Assembly (NCBI RefSeq): GCF_016908975.1 | Contig: NZ_JAFBEX010000011.1 | Span: 62,001-126,000, forward strand | Length of the DNA: 64,000 nucleotides | Direction: 5' to 3' | DNA from: Neobacillus cucumis | Lineage (GTDB): Bacteria; Bacillota; Bacilli; Bacillales; Cytobacillaceae | In this document: positions 8,654 through 16,883 of the stretch, piece by piece | How positions within the stretch are numbered: the first letter of the stretch is position 1 | How the letters are laid out: the number at the start of each line of letters is the position of its first letter | Made by a program: the position numbers and the translations under genes | The notes under the pieces: generated by a model | What the model was told of the DNA's origin: nothing | The model's database searches: none | Seen by the model: only the letters and a program-made list of their open reading frames with translations

Positions 8654-9268
8654 ATGAGTATTGTGAATGAGTTTGAAAAGATTCCAACAACTTGTCTTTC
8701 TGATACAATGCAAGGTCTCAATAATTTGGATCCAGCGATAAAGCCTTTAAAAGATGAATATCGAGTGGCAGGCAGAGCTTTTACGGTTAAAATGCCTGTA
8801 GGAGACAATTTGGTTGTATTAAAGGCCATCAGGGAGGCAAATCCAGGAGATGTATTAGTGATCGATGCCAAAGGTGATACTTACCGGGCCATCGCGGGAG
8901 ACTTTATTGTCGGTTTGGCACAGACATTGGGGATTCGTGGCATCATTGTCGACGGGGCTGTTCGGGATATACAGGGGATAAGAGAGTTGGATTATCCGGT
9001 GTTTTGTAAAAGGACGACTGTGGCAGCCAGTGGAAAAGCAGGGATGGGGGAGATTAACATTCCTATTTCATGCGGTGGAACTACTGTCCATCCGGGAGAT
9101 ATCGTTGTGGGGGATGCCGATGGCGTCGTGATCATTCCTCAAGCAGCAGAACAAGAACTTTTAAAGGAATCTTTAGAGAAGCTAGATAAAGACATAAAGC
9201 GGGCCGAAAAAGTGTCGGGTAAGAGAGAGGAAGTAATAAAATATTTAGATGATTTTCTCTTAAAGTAA
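8654..9268 (+). CDS. RraA-family protein (HMG/CHA aldolase-like; possible oxaloacetate decarboxylase)
   Basis: RraA-like fold of 204 residues. Family members include RNase E inhibitors, 4-hydroxy-4-methyl-2-oxoglutarate aldolases and oxaloacetate decarboxylases. The binding-site motif is near residue 80-110 (GDFIVGLAQTLGIRGIIVDGAVRD), with Arg and Asp as substrate and metal residues, followed by the HPGDIVVGDADGVV signature. Because Bacillaceae lack RNase E, an aldolase or decarboxylase role is more likely than RNase control. GGGAGAG lies upstream of the ATG. It is convergent with the FAH-family gene and next to the citrate island, so a link to oxaloacetate is possible but unproven. Confidence 0.85.
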   Translation: MSIVNEFEKIPTTCLSDTMQGLNNLDPAIKPLKDEYRVAGRAFTVKMPVGDNLVVLKAIREANPGDVLVIDAKGDTYRAIAGDFIVGLAQTLGIRGIIVDGAVRDIQGIRELDYPVFCKRTTVAASGKAGMGEINIPISCGGTTVHPGDIVVGDADGVVIIPQAAEQELLKESLEKLDKDIKRAEKVSGKREEVIKYLDDFLLK

Positions 9269-9325
9269 GATTATCCAATATATTTTTGAACTAGATTAGG
9301 ATTAGGGAGCCATTAACAAAAGGAA

Positions 9326-9360
9326 AGGCAGATCCTGATAGAACCTGCCTGTTTCTTTTC
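9326..9360. terminator. Terminator between convergent RraA-like and FAH-family genes
   Basis: AGGCAG pairs with CTGCCT, followed by GTTTCTTTT. Confidence 0.6.
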
Positions 9361-9380
9361 ATGGTTATGTTAAATATATT

Positions 9381-10184
9381 TTATATGACAAAATTACACA
9401 GCTTCCCGATCTTTTCTACTTCTACAGATACCATGTCGCCTGATTTCATTGGGCAACTTCCAGCAGGTGAACCTGTAGCCAAAATATCACCAGGCTCCAA
9501 TGTCATAATTTGTGAAACCCAGCTGATCAGGAAAGGAATAGACAAAGACATTTGGTTCGTGTTTCCGTCCTGAACAACTTTTCCATTTAAAGTAGTAACG
9601 ATTCGTAAATTAGTTGGATCTATACCTGTCACAATACACGGACCCAGTGGTCCAAAGGTATCAAATCCTTTACCACGGGTAAACTGGGGATCCTTTTTGG
9701 TAAGATCTCTTGCCGTTACATCGTTAAATATCGTACAGCCAAATACATAATCCAATGCGTCTGCTTCTTTTATGTTTTTGCCTCTTTTTCCAATAACAAG
9801 TGCCACTTCCCCCTCCAATTCGACCTGATGGGTTAAGTTGCTTGGCGGAAGGACGATTTCCCCTCTATCTGGGATCAGGGAAGTAGTAGGTTTTAAAAAT
9901 AAAAATGGTTCTTTGAGGTTAGCTGTTCCACCCGTCTCTTGTGCATGTGCAGCATAGGTCCAGCCGAAATTAATTACTTTTGAGGGATTTACAGGCTCTA
10001 GTATTTTCACATCATTATATTTAACTCTTAAACCGTCAAATTTAAGTTCATTGTTTGCAATTTCAGTAAAGTTACTGGACAATTGCAAAATTTCATCATC
10101 TTCAACCATGCCGTAAAATATTTTGCCGTTACGATTCTGATAACGAACAATCGTTTGAGTTCGCTGCAGCAATTGTAATGCCAT
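9381..10184 (-). CDS. Fumarylacetoacetate hydrolase (FAH) family protein, candidate soluble oxaloacetate decarboxylase
   Basis: Cytoplasmic metal-dependent FAH-fold enzyme, 267 residues. The C-terminal catalytic domain carries HQVELEGEVALVIGK (two Glu metal ligands), FNDVTARD (Asp ligand region), RGKGFDTFGPLGP and the C-terminal GDILATGSPAG signature. The family includes isomerases/hydrolases of aromatic degradation and FAHD1/Cg1458-type oxaloacetate decarboxylases. Here it lies downstream of, and in the same direction as, the 2-hydroxycarboxylate transporter, with citrate lyase nearby and no aromatic pathway in sight. Oxaloacetate decarboxylation is therefore my preferred inference; the sequence alone does not prove it. 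Confidence 0.85.
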   Translation of the reverse strand: MALQLLQRTQTIVRYQNRNGKIFYGMVEDDEILQLSSNFTEIANNELKFDGLRVKYNDVKILEPVNPSKVINFGWTYAAHAQETGGTANLKEPFLFLKPTTSLIPDRGEIVLPPSNLTHQVELEGEVALVIGKRGKNIKEADALDYVFGCTIFNDVTARDLTKKDPQFTRGKGFDTFGPLGPCIVTGIDPTNLRIVTTLNGKVVQDGNTNQMSLSIPFLISWVSQIMTLEPGDILATGSPAGSCPMKSGDMVSVEVEKIGKLCNFVI

Positions 10185-10229
10185 TCATAATCACTCCATC
10201 AAATAAATTGTAGTACTTTTAAAAAAGAA

Positions 10230-10388
10230 TTAAATCATTACTAATGAGAAAGCTGGTTCAAGGTCAATCAACTCAGTTAGGATCTTGTAACCTTGTATAT
10301 TTTTAAAAGCTGCTCTAGCTTCATTTTCCGTGTCAAATTCATACATTTTAGTACCGTTTTTATCTGAAAAGGCTGTTATAACCCACAT
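10230..10388 (-). CDS. Small conserved-looking protein, 52 residues
   Basis: Begins MWVITAFSDKNGTKMYEFDT and ends FSLVMI. Predicted small alpha/beta protein without Cys or membrane segment. AAAGGACAGGTG lies upstream of the ATG. It sits between the transporter (91 bp) and the FAH-family gene (46 bp), all in one direction, so it is probably co-transcribed. The pattern of MWVIT followed by EFDTENEARAAF resembles small Bacillus proteins I have seen without assigned function. Confidence 0.65.
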   Translation of the reverse strand: MWVITAFSDKNGTKMYEFDTENEARAAFKNIQGYKILTELIDLEPAFSLVMI

Positions 10389-10478
10389 GATTTAGCACCT
10401 GTCCTTTTATTTGTCGAATGATTAAAACAAGGCTGTGAATGTCGCACTTCTCAGCCCTGTTTGTCTTTTATATCTGAT

Positions 10479-11834
10479 TTACTTTGCCCACAGACCAAAG
10501 AAAAAGCTTGCAAGCACAAGGATGATAGCTCCGCCTAGACGGGTAGCCAGCTGAGCATAGGACATTAAAATCATCCTATTGGATGCACCTAATATTTCAA
10601 GATCGCCTGATCCGCCGCGGTTAACGTGACATAGACCGCCGGCGATGGATGCTTCAATTTCATAGAATCCAACCAATTTCGCAAAGATCCAACATCCAGC
10701 TACAGCTCCAAAAACTGTAAATAAACAGATAACGGCTGTTTGAAGGGATAAGGCATGGATTAGGGCGCTAAAATCGGTATAAGTGATACCAACACCTGCT
10801 AAAAAGACGAATAAAAGTTTTCCCATCATAAATTCATTAACTTTTTTTAATCCATCTTTTGCACGTTGTGGAATGATGTCTAGTGCATTAGCCATGATTA
10901 ATAGAATGACCATATAGGCATAAGGGTGAATGGAGAATGGACCGATTTTTGGAAGCAAGCCAACTCCAATTAAATTTGCAAGGCCAAAGAAAGCGATTGC
11001 AACAAATAAACCAAAAGCAGCATCTTCCATCGTAGCAGTATTTTTCACTTTTGCTTCTTTCTTTTTCTCTGTAACTTGCCCTTTAATTAATTCGCCATTT
11101 CCTGTCCATTTCGGCATTTTCTTTCCAAGACCATTTAATAAAGCACCCACCATAATAGCGAAAATGTTAGCAATGGTTAAGATGGTAATGGCAGAAGAGT
11201 ACCAGATTTTAGGATCCTTGCCAGTCACTTGTCCCCAAATTTGGCTCATAGGAATGGCACCAGCACCATTTCCTCCGCCCATAATTGGAAGAGCATAGTT
11301 CATGATGACCTCTTTATAATTGACACCAACAATCAATCCACCAACAATTGCTGCGATAAAGGCGAAAGCTGTACCAACAAGAACTAATGGGATAAATCCA
11401 CCGATTGCTTTAGCTAGGAACTTTCGATTAATAGATAGAATAGAGCTTGTGATAATGACGGCAATAAAAAAGTCAAGCAAACCCATTTCGTCGAAAAGGG
11501 ACTTTACTCCATTAGCTACATCCGTCGAAATGACTCCTGTAGATACTAAATAGGAGGCGCCCAAGAAAGCAAGCAGGGAACCGCCGCCAAGATAATCTTT
11601 CCAGATTGGAAGAGTATCGCCCACTTTTCCAAAGAAAAAGCCAACAACAAATAAAACAAGAATATCCCCGGCAAAGCTTACAGGGTAAGATTTCGTCAAT
11701 TGTCCAAAAACAAGAATTAGTACACCGGTAAACCATGCCCATAATGGCAACCCGTACATATTATAATTTAGTAAACCTGTTTTTGATACGACCTCGGGCG
11801 CTACTGTTACTGGTACTTCTTTTCTTAATGCCAT
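10479..11834 (-). CDS. 2-hydroxycarboxylate transporter family permease (CitS/CimH/MaeN-like)
   Basis: Membrane symporter for citrate or malate, coupled to Na+ or H+. The 451 residues have about 11 hydrophobic segments and the two conserved Gly-rich loops: GGGNGAGAIPMSQI (first half) and GLCHVNRGGSGDLEILGA with NRMILMSYAQ (second half), the substrate-binding signature of the 2HCT family. AGGAGG precedes the ATG. A cre site is about 50 bp upstream, indicating CcpA repression. It lies beside a CitA/CitB two-component system and the citrate lyase operon, so citrate uptake is the likely job; malate is possible. Confidence 0.93.
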   Translation of the reverse strand: MALRKEVPVTVAPEVVSKTGLLNYNMYGLPLWAWFTGVLILVFGQLTKSYPVSFAGDILVLFVVGFFFGKVGDTLPIWKDYLGGGSLLAFLGASYLVSTGVISTDVANGVKSLFDEMGLLDFFIAVIITSSILSINRKFLAKAIGGFIPLVLVGTAFAFIAAIVGGLIVGVNYKEVIMNYALPIMGGGNGAGAIPMSQIWGQVTGKDPKIWYSSAITILTIANIFAIMVGALLNGLGKKMPKWTGNGELIKGQVTEKKKEAKVKNTATMEDAAFGLFVAIAFFGLANLIGVGLLPKIGPFSIHPYAYMVILLIMANALDIIPQRAKDGLKKVNEFMMGKLLFVFLAGVGITYTDFSALIHALSLQTAVICLFTVFGAVAGCWIFAKLVGFYEIEASIAGGLCHVNRGGSGDLEILGASNRMILMSYAQLATRLGGAIILVLASFFFGLWAK

Positions 11835-11883
11835 TGATGTTCCTCCTTATTTTTTAAAATCACTGAATTACGGTTTAACTTAT

Positions 11884-11897
11884 CGAAAACGTTTACA
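11884..11897 (-). promoter_or_regulatory. cre site (CcpA) upstream of the citrate transporter
   Basis: On the minus strand, TGTAAACGTTTTCG matches 13 of 14 positions of TGWAANCGNTNWCA. Confidence 0.75.
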
Positions 11898-12071
11898 AAA
11901 GAGCCCTAAAAAACAATCAAAATAACTGCTTTCTTTCTCCTTTCGTTTTTATGTCTAAATATTGACTAAATTTAAAATACCAATAAAGATATTAAAAATG
12001 AATATTACGAGAATAAGAGATAAAAAGATTATTATTGATAATTTTGAACATTTTGTTCACGACAAAAAATA

Positions 12072-12097
12072 AAAGGATGGTTCTTAAACCATCCTTT
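12072..12097. terminator. Terminator after the response regulator
   Basis: AAAGGATGGTT pairs with AACCATCCTTT around a four-base loop. Confidence 0.85.
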
Positions 12098-12110
12098 CAT
12101 ATAGGCAACC

Positions 12111-12818
12111 TTATTTTTTTCGATAGATTCTTTCAGGTCTGCCCACTTCTCCATATGACAAATCGGCACTGATTTGTTCCTTTGCCACAAGGTACTCCAA
12201 ATAACGGCGGGCAGTGGGGCGGCTGATGCCAATTTTCTTTGCAAGCCCTTCTGCGTTCAGGCCCTCGGGTGTTTGATTTAAAACCTCTGTTACTTTTTGA
12301 AGGGTAATTTTATCAATTCCTTTGGGAAGATAGGGTGTGAGTTGTTCCTTTTGTCCGACCCTGGCCAATAACTCATCAATTTCTTCCTGATTGACATTAT
12401 GATTTTCATTTTGTATTTTTCTCAATTTGCTCCGAAACTCTTGATATTTCTCGAGGGAGTTTTTCAAACGTTCAAAGACTAAAGGCTTCACAATAAAATC
12501 AAAAACACCACTGCGAAGAGCCTCTTTGACCGAATTGATTTCACGGGATGCTGTTATCATAATAACATTTGTTTCTTGATAATCACTGTTGATCACTTGC
12601 AGAAAATCCAATCCGTTCATATCAGGAAAATAAATATCGAGCAAAACTAAATCGGGACTGAGAATAGCCAATTGGTCTTTTGCCTGTTGTTCATCAGTAG
12701 CAATGCCGATCACTTGAAATCCGGGGACTTTTTCCACCAGCCGACGGTTAATTTCTGCAATTCGAACGTCATCTTCTATAATCAGTACTGAGATATTATC
12801 TTGTTGTTGGATTTTCAC
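12111..12818 (-). CDS. CitB/DcuR-type response regulator
   Basis: DNA-binding partner of the upstream sensor kinase. Receiver domain spans residues 9-125: acidic pair Asp16/Asp17, phosphoacceptor Asp61 in LLDIYFPDMNG, and Lys near 111 (IVKPL). The C-terminal winged helix includes GLNAEGLAKKIGISRPTARRYLEYL, as in CitB/DcuR/CitT regulators. I chose GTG 12818 because AAGGAGG lies just upstream; the longer open frame would overlap the kinase. It likely activates the divergent cit operon and the transporter in response to external citrate. Confidence 0.92.
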   Translation of the reverse strand: MKIQQQDNISVLIIEDDVRIAEINRRLVEKVPGFQVIGIATDEQQAKDQLAILSPDLVLLDIYFPDMNGLDFLQVINSDYQETNVIMITASREINSVKEALRSGVFDFIVKPLVFERLKNSLEKYQEFRSKLRKIQNENHNVNQEEIDELLARVGQKEQLTPYLPKGIDKITLQKVTEVLNQTPEGLNAEGLAKKIGISRPTARRYLEYLVAKEQISADLSYGEVGRPERIYRKK

Positions 12819-12846
12819 CTGGTAATCCTCCTTATAATGGCTAACT

Positions 12847-14424
12847 TTAAGATTTAGGTATAATGACAGTAAAAATAGACCCGCCCTCTGGGTTTGGTGA
12901 ATAAGAAATATATCCATTTAATTTCTGGATGATCTTTTGAACCAAAAATAGGCCAATCCCGTGATTTTTCACTCTTTTTGTTGAAAAACCTTTTTCAAAT
13001 ATTTTTTCTTGGTGTTCCGGTGAAATGCCAGTACCGGAATCTTCCACTTCAATGATGAGATCATTTCCATAGTCTGCGAAGAAAATTTTTATATTTTTTG
13101 CGTGGACCCCAGGTTTCATTACGGCATCGATGGCATTATCGATCAGATTGCCAATAATGGTTGTCAGACTTTCACGTTCAATTACTGCCGGAATAGCTTT
13201 AAAGCAGCTTTCCCGGTCGATATCAAAATGAATTTTTAATTCATTCGCTTGATTTAATTTGCCGATGAGCAATCCGCAGATCATCACATCCGGAATTTCC
13301 TGCCTAATAAAATTCAATAGATTTTGTTGAATATCGGATTCACGGGCAATGAAGTCGATGGCTTCTTGGTACGATTTAAGCTGAATGAGCCCAGAAATCA
13401 TATAGAGCTTGTTCGAATACTCATGAGTTTGAGCCCGTAATGCTTCCGAATATTGTTTTACTTGGGAGAGTTCCTGGGTGATCCGATAAAGTTCCGATTT
13501 GCTGCGGAAACTGGAAACCCAGCCGGCAATATTCCCCTTTGCGTCCCTAATGGGCATGTAATTGGCAATAAAGACTTCTTCGTTTATAAAAAATTCCTGA
13601 TCAAATACGGCCTCCCCTTTTTCGATGATTTCCAGTAAAGGAGAATAGGGTGAAATATCCAGGATGTTTGCTCCAAGAACCTCTTTTTCATTTGACCAGT
13701 GGAGCATATGTATGGCTTGTTGATTAACCATGGTAACGGTTCCATCTAAATTTACTGCAACGACCCCTTCTTTGATGGATTCCAATATAGCTTTATTTTT
13801 CTGATATAACTGGGTGATTTCTTTCGGTTCCAGTCCAAGGATGGCTCGTTTCATGCTACGGGCGATAAGCATGGCACCCAAAATACCTACGAAAAGAATT
13901 CCGAATGAGATGAAAATAATCTTATTACGGTAATTCATTTTAATAGTTTCAATACTTTCTAGTGAAAAACCCACCGCTACAATTCCGATGATTTCCTTAT
14001 TTTTATTATAAATGGGGACTATGCCTCTCAAGGATGGACCCATAGACCCTTTTTCCTGTGAAATAACAAATTTCCCCTGCAATGCCTTGTCATTATCTTT
14101 TCCTACCATTATTCCCCCAATTCTGTCTGGAACAGGATGTGAATACCGCTCTTTCTCCGTATTGCCCACAACCACAAATTGGGCACCGGTTTGCTTGCGG
14201 ATTTTTTCCGCTATTGGTTGGATGGTGTGCGAGGGGTCTTTTGTAGAAAAGGCTTGTCTGATTTCAGGAATGGATGCCACTGTTTCGGCAATCGACAACA
14301 CCCGATTCCCAAGTTGGTTCGTTAAGGATTTGGTAATTAACGATTGGGAGTAATACCCAAATACAATAATAATAGATAACAATAAAGATAAAATTAATAG
14401 GGTTAATTTCGTTTGTAACCGCAT
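12847..14424 (-). CDS. CitA/DcuS-type sensor histidine kinase
   Basis: Membrane sensor for di- or tricarboxylates, 525 residues. TM1 is at about 7-27, the extracytoplasmic PAS-like domain at about 35-170, TM2 at about 173-193, a cytoplasmic PAS at about 215-310, then the Spo0B-like dimerisation helix with His334 in RAQTHEYSNKL (the HExxN type of this family), and the ATPase domain (IGNLIDNAIDA N-box, EDSGTGI, KGFSTKRVKNHGIGLFLV). The regulator follows after 28 bp. It is divergent from citC. Citrate as ligand is inferred from the neighbouring genes. Confidence 0.93.
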   Translation of the reverse strand: MRLQTKLTLLILSLLLSIIIVFGYYSQSLITKSLTNQLGNRVLSIAETVASIPEIRQAFSTKDPSHTIQPIAEKIRKQTGAQFVVVGNTEKERYSHPVPDRIGGIMVGKDNDKALQGKFVISQEKGSMGPSLRGIVPIYNKNKEIIGIVAVGFSLESIETIKMNYRNKIIFISFGILFVGILGAMLIARSMKRAILGLEPKEITQLYQKNKAILESIKEGVVAVNLDGTVTMVNQQAIHMLHWSNEKEVLGANILDISPYSPLLEIIEKGEAVFDQEFFINEEVFIANYMPIRDAKGNIAGWVSSFRSKSELYRITQELSQVKQYSEALRAQTHEYSNKLYMISGLIQLKSYQEAIDFIARESDIQQNLLNFIRQEIPDVMICGLLIGKLNQANELKIHFDIDRESCFKAIPAVIERESLTTIIGNLIDNAIDAVMKPGVHAKNIKIFFADYGNDLIIEVEDSGTGISPEHQEKIFEKGFSTKRVKNHGIGLFLVQKIIQKLNGYISYSPNPEGGSIFTVIIPKS

Positions 14425-14607
14425 ACTTTGCTCCCCCGTTAAGCATGATCATTCATGAACATAATGTACTTAATTCGCTTAAATAATCTTATTGGCGCTT
14501 ATTTTTAAAATCTATATCTATTAAAACATATGCGTTAGGATAATGGACAGAGGTAAATTTAACATTGTTTGGACTGGTAGAAAAGGAGGCCTATTGAAAG
14601 ACGCGCC
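14425..14607. promoter_or_regulatory. Divergent control region, sensor kinase / citC
   Basis: AT-rich 183-bp region that must contain the promoters of both the two-component system and the citrate lyase operon. I see no strong cre site. Binding sites for CitB-type regulators are AT-rich and poorly conserved, so none is assigned. Confidence 0.45.
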
Positions 14608-15654
14608 ATGTGGTATGACGATTTAAGTGAACAGATTGTAAATCTCCAATCGAAAACGCAAAGAACTCAATTGGAGGAGTTTCTAAAGAGACAGAATTTA
14701 TCTTTGGATTCAGAGGTTGACTATACCATCGCCTTTTTTAACAGAGGGAAGATGGCAGCAACAGGTTCCCTTGGGGGAAGAATTATCAAATGCATTGCCG
14801 TAGATGAGGAATTTCAAAATAGGGGGTTGTCGGCAAGGCTTGTCACCCATCTTTTCCATGTGGCTTACTCGAGGGGAAAGACACATCTCTTTATCTTTAC
14901 CAAGCCAGAGAACTGGATGATCTTTTCCGATCTGGGCTTTTATCCAATCGCCGAAGTCCCTTCAAAGGTTGTATTGTTGGAGAACAAGTCGGATGGGATG
15001 GAAAAATACCTGAATGAAATCAGCCGGGAAACTGGGCGTCAGGTTGGATCGGGGGCTGTGGTCGTCAATTGCAATCCATTTACTTTGGGCCATCAATATC
15101 TAATCGAGTACGCAGCGTCCAGATGTCAAACACTCCACATCTTTGTTCTGGAAGAGGACAAGTCAAGTTTCCCTTCTGCGATTCGATATCGGCTTGTCAA
15201 AGAAGGAGTGAAACATCTTGGCAATGTGGTTGTTCATTGGGGGAAGGACTATATCATATCGGATGCAACCTTCCCATCCTATTTTATTAAAAAGTCTCAA
15301 GATATTGTCGAAACCCATGCGAGGTTAGACTTAGAACTATTCACGCGTCATATTGCTCCAACACTAGGAATTCAAAAGAGATTTGTTGGCGAGGAACCAT
15401 ACTGCCAGGTTACAGCAATTTATAACATGTTTATGCAGGAAATTCTCCCTGATCATGGGATTGAACTGGAGGTGGTTCCGAGGATGCTATGTGAAGGGCA
15501 GCCGATTAGCGCCTCCAGAGTGAGGGAACTAATTCATGAAGGAAAGCTCCACGAAGTAAAGAAACTGGTTCCTAAAACAACCTATCAATTTCTTTTGTCA
15601 CATGAGGCTAAGGGAATTATCCATGAAATACAGGCAAACCATAAACGACATTAA
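14608..15654 (+). CDS. citC: [Citrate (pro-3S)-lyase] ligase
   Basis: Acetylates the prosthetic group of the citrate lyase acyl carrier subunit, using acetate and ATP, to activate the enzyme. N-terminal GNAT-like domain to about residue 130 (CIAVDEEFQNRGLSARLV); C-terminal nucleotidyltransferase domain with VVNCNPFTLGHQYL (T-x-G-H nucleotide motif) and ISASRVREL. Length 348 is normal. First gene of citCDEFXG. The start is uncertain: AAAAGGAGG lies 18 bases before ATG 14608, and an in-frame ATT at 14593 is only 3 bases from it. Confidence 0.93.
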   Translation: MWYDDLSEQIVNLQSKTQRTQLEEFLKRQNLSLDSEVDYTIAFFNRGKMAATGSLGGRIIKCIAVDEEFQNRGLSARLVTHLFHVAYSRGKTHLFIFTKPENWMIFSDLGFYPIAEVPSKVVLLENKSDGMEKYLNEISRETGRQVGSGAVVVNCNPFTLGHQYLIEYAASRCQTLHIFVLEEDKSSFPSAIRYRLVKEGVKHLGNVVVHWGKDYIISDATFPSYFIKKSQDIVETHARLDLELFTRHIAPTLGIQKRFVGEEPYCQVTAIYNMFMQEILPDHGIELEVVPRMLCEGQPISASRVRELIHEGKLHEVKKLVPKTTYQFLLSHEAKGIIHEIQANHKRH

Positions 15655-15671
15655 TCGGAGTTGATGAAAGT

Positions 15672-15986
15672 ATGTTGATGATGCCAGAAAGAGTGAAGAT
15701 TTTGGATGCAGGGATTGCCGGAACACTTGAGTCGAGCGATATTACCATCCAAATAGAACAGAATGACAGAAATGGTATTGAACTTGAACTAAAAAGCACA
15801 GTGGAAAATCAGTTTGGCAGCCAGATTAGAAAGGTCATTCTCGAGACATTATTAGAGTTAGGGGTAGGGGCAGCCATTGTCCGTGCCAATGATAAAGGAG
15901 CTTTGGATTGCACGATCCGAGCCAGAGTCAGGACCGCTGTCAGAAGGGCTACCCATCAAAATTGTTTTCCATGGGAGGTAAAATAA
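15672..15986 (+). CDS. citD: Citrate lyase acyl carrier protein (gamma subunit)
   Basis: Carries the 2'-(5''-phosphoribosyl)-3'-dephospho-CoA group on a Ser in the conserved GTLESSDITI segment near residue 20. The 104 residues are slightly longer than usual, owing to a few extra N-terminal residues; in-frame ATGs at 15678 and 15681 are alternatives. GGAG lies 11 bases before ATG 15672. It ends directly at the citE start. Confidence 0.93.
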   Translation: MLMMPERVKILDAGIAGTLESSDITIQIEQNDRNGIELELKSTVENQFGSQIRKVILETLLELGVGAAIVRANDKGALDCTIRARVRTAVRRATHQNCFPWEVK

Positions 15987-16883
15987 GTGGGCAGGCTAAG
16001 AAGAAGTATGTTATACGTTCCAGGTAACAATCCTGGTATGATTAGGGACGCTACTATTTACGGAGCAGACTCCATCATGTTTGACCTGGAAGATTCCGTT
16101 TCCCTCCTTGAAAAGGATGCTGCAAGACTTTTAGTTTATGAAGCTTTGAAAACGATTGATTATGGAAGAACGGAAATCCTTGTGCGCGTCAATGGCTTAA
16201 ATACACCTTATGGCAGAGAAGACTTTGAAGCGATTGTCAGAGCAAAACCGGATGCAATCCGTCTACCCAAAACGGAAACACCAGAAGATGTAGTGGAAGC
16301 GGATGAACTTATTTCGCTCATTGAAAAGCAGGCTGGAATGGAACACGGAACGATTAAGCTCATGGCGGCGGTTGAAAGTGCTCTGGGAGTCATTAATGCC
16401 TATAAAATTGCAATGGCGAGCACGCGGTTAATCGGGATTGCGATTGGGGCTGAGGATTTTGTAACAGATCTAAAAACGACAAGATCTCCAGACGGCATTG
16501 AGTTACTTGCAGCCAGAAGCCAAATCCTCTTTGCTGCACGGGCCGCAGGAATCGATGCTTTGGATACGGTTTTTTCCGATGTGGAGGATGAGGAAGGATT
16601 TAGCCGTGAAGTGAAACTTATTAAACAATTGGGGTTTGATGGGAAATCGCTAATTAACCCAAGACAAATTCAAGTTGTTCATGACATCTATTCACCAACC
16701 GAAGATGAAATCATGAAAGCCATTCGGGTAATCGAAGCAGCGAAAGAAGCAGAAGTAAAAGGATCGGGTGTCATAAGTCTGAACGGAAAAATGATTGACA
16801 AGCCGATCGTCGAAAGAGCACAAAGAGTACTCGAAATAGCTGAGGCTGTAAATATGGTGAGTATGGAGGAGCTGTGGTCATAA
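15987..16883 (+). CDS. citE: Citrate lyase beta subunit (citryl-ACP lyase)
   Basis: Cleaves citryl-ACP to oxaloacetate and acetyl-ACP. HpcH/HpaI-type TIM barrel of 298 residues with RRSMLYVPGNNPGM, MFDLEDSV (metal and substrate residues), LVRVNGLNTPYG and the Glu/Asp metal ligands around GAEDFVTDL. A GTG start at 15987 abuts the citD stop, with GGGAGG 10 bases upstream. It overlaps citF by one base, so the subunits are translationally coupled. Confidence 0.95.
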   Translation: MGRLRRSMLYVPGNNPGMIRDATIYGADSIMFDLEDSVSLLEKDAARLLVYEALKTIDYGRTEILVRVNGLNTPYGREDFEAIVRAKPDAIRLPKTETPEDVVEADELISLIEKQAGMEHGTIKLMAAVESALGVINAYKIAMASTRLIGIAIGAEDFVTDLKTTRSPDGIELLAARSQILFAARAAGIDALDTVFSDVEDEEGFSREVKLIKQLGFDGKSLINPRQIQVVHDIYSPTEDEIMKAIRVIEAAKEAEVKGSGVISLNGKMIDKPIVERAQRVLEIAEAVNMVSMEELWS

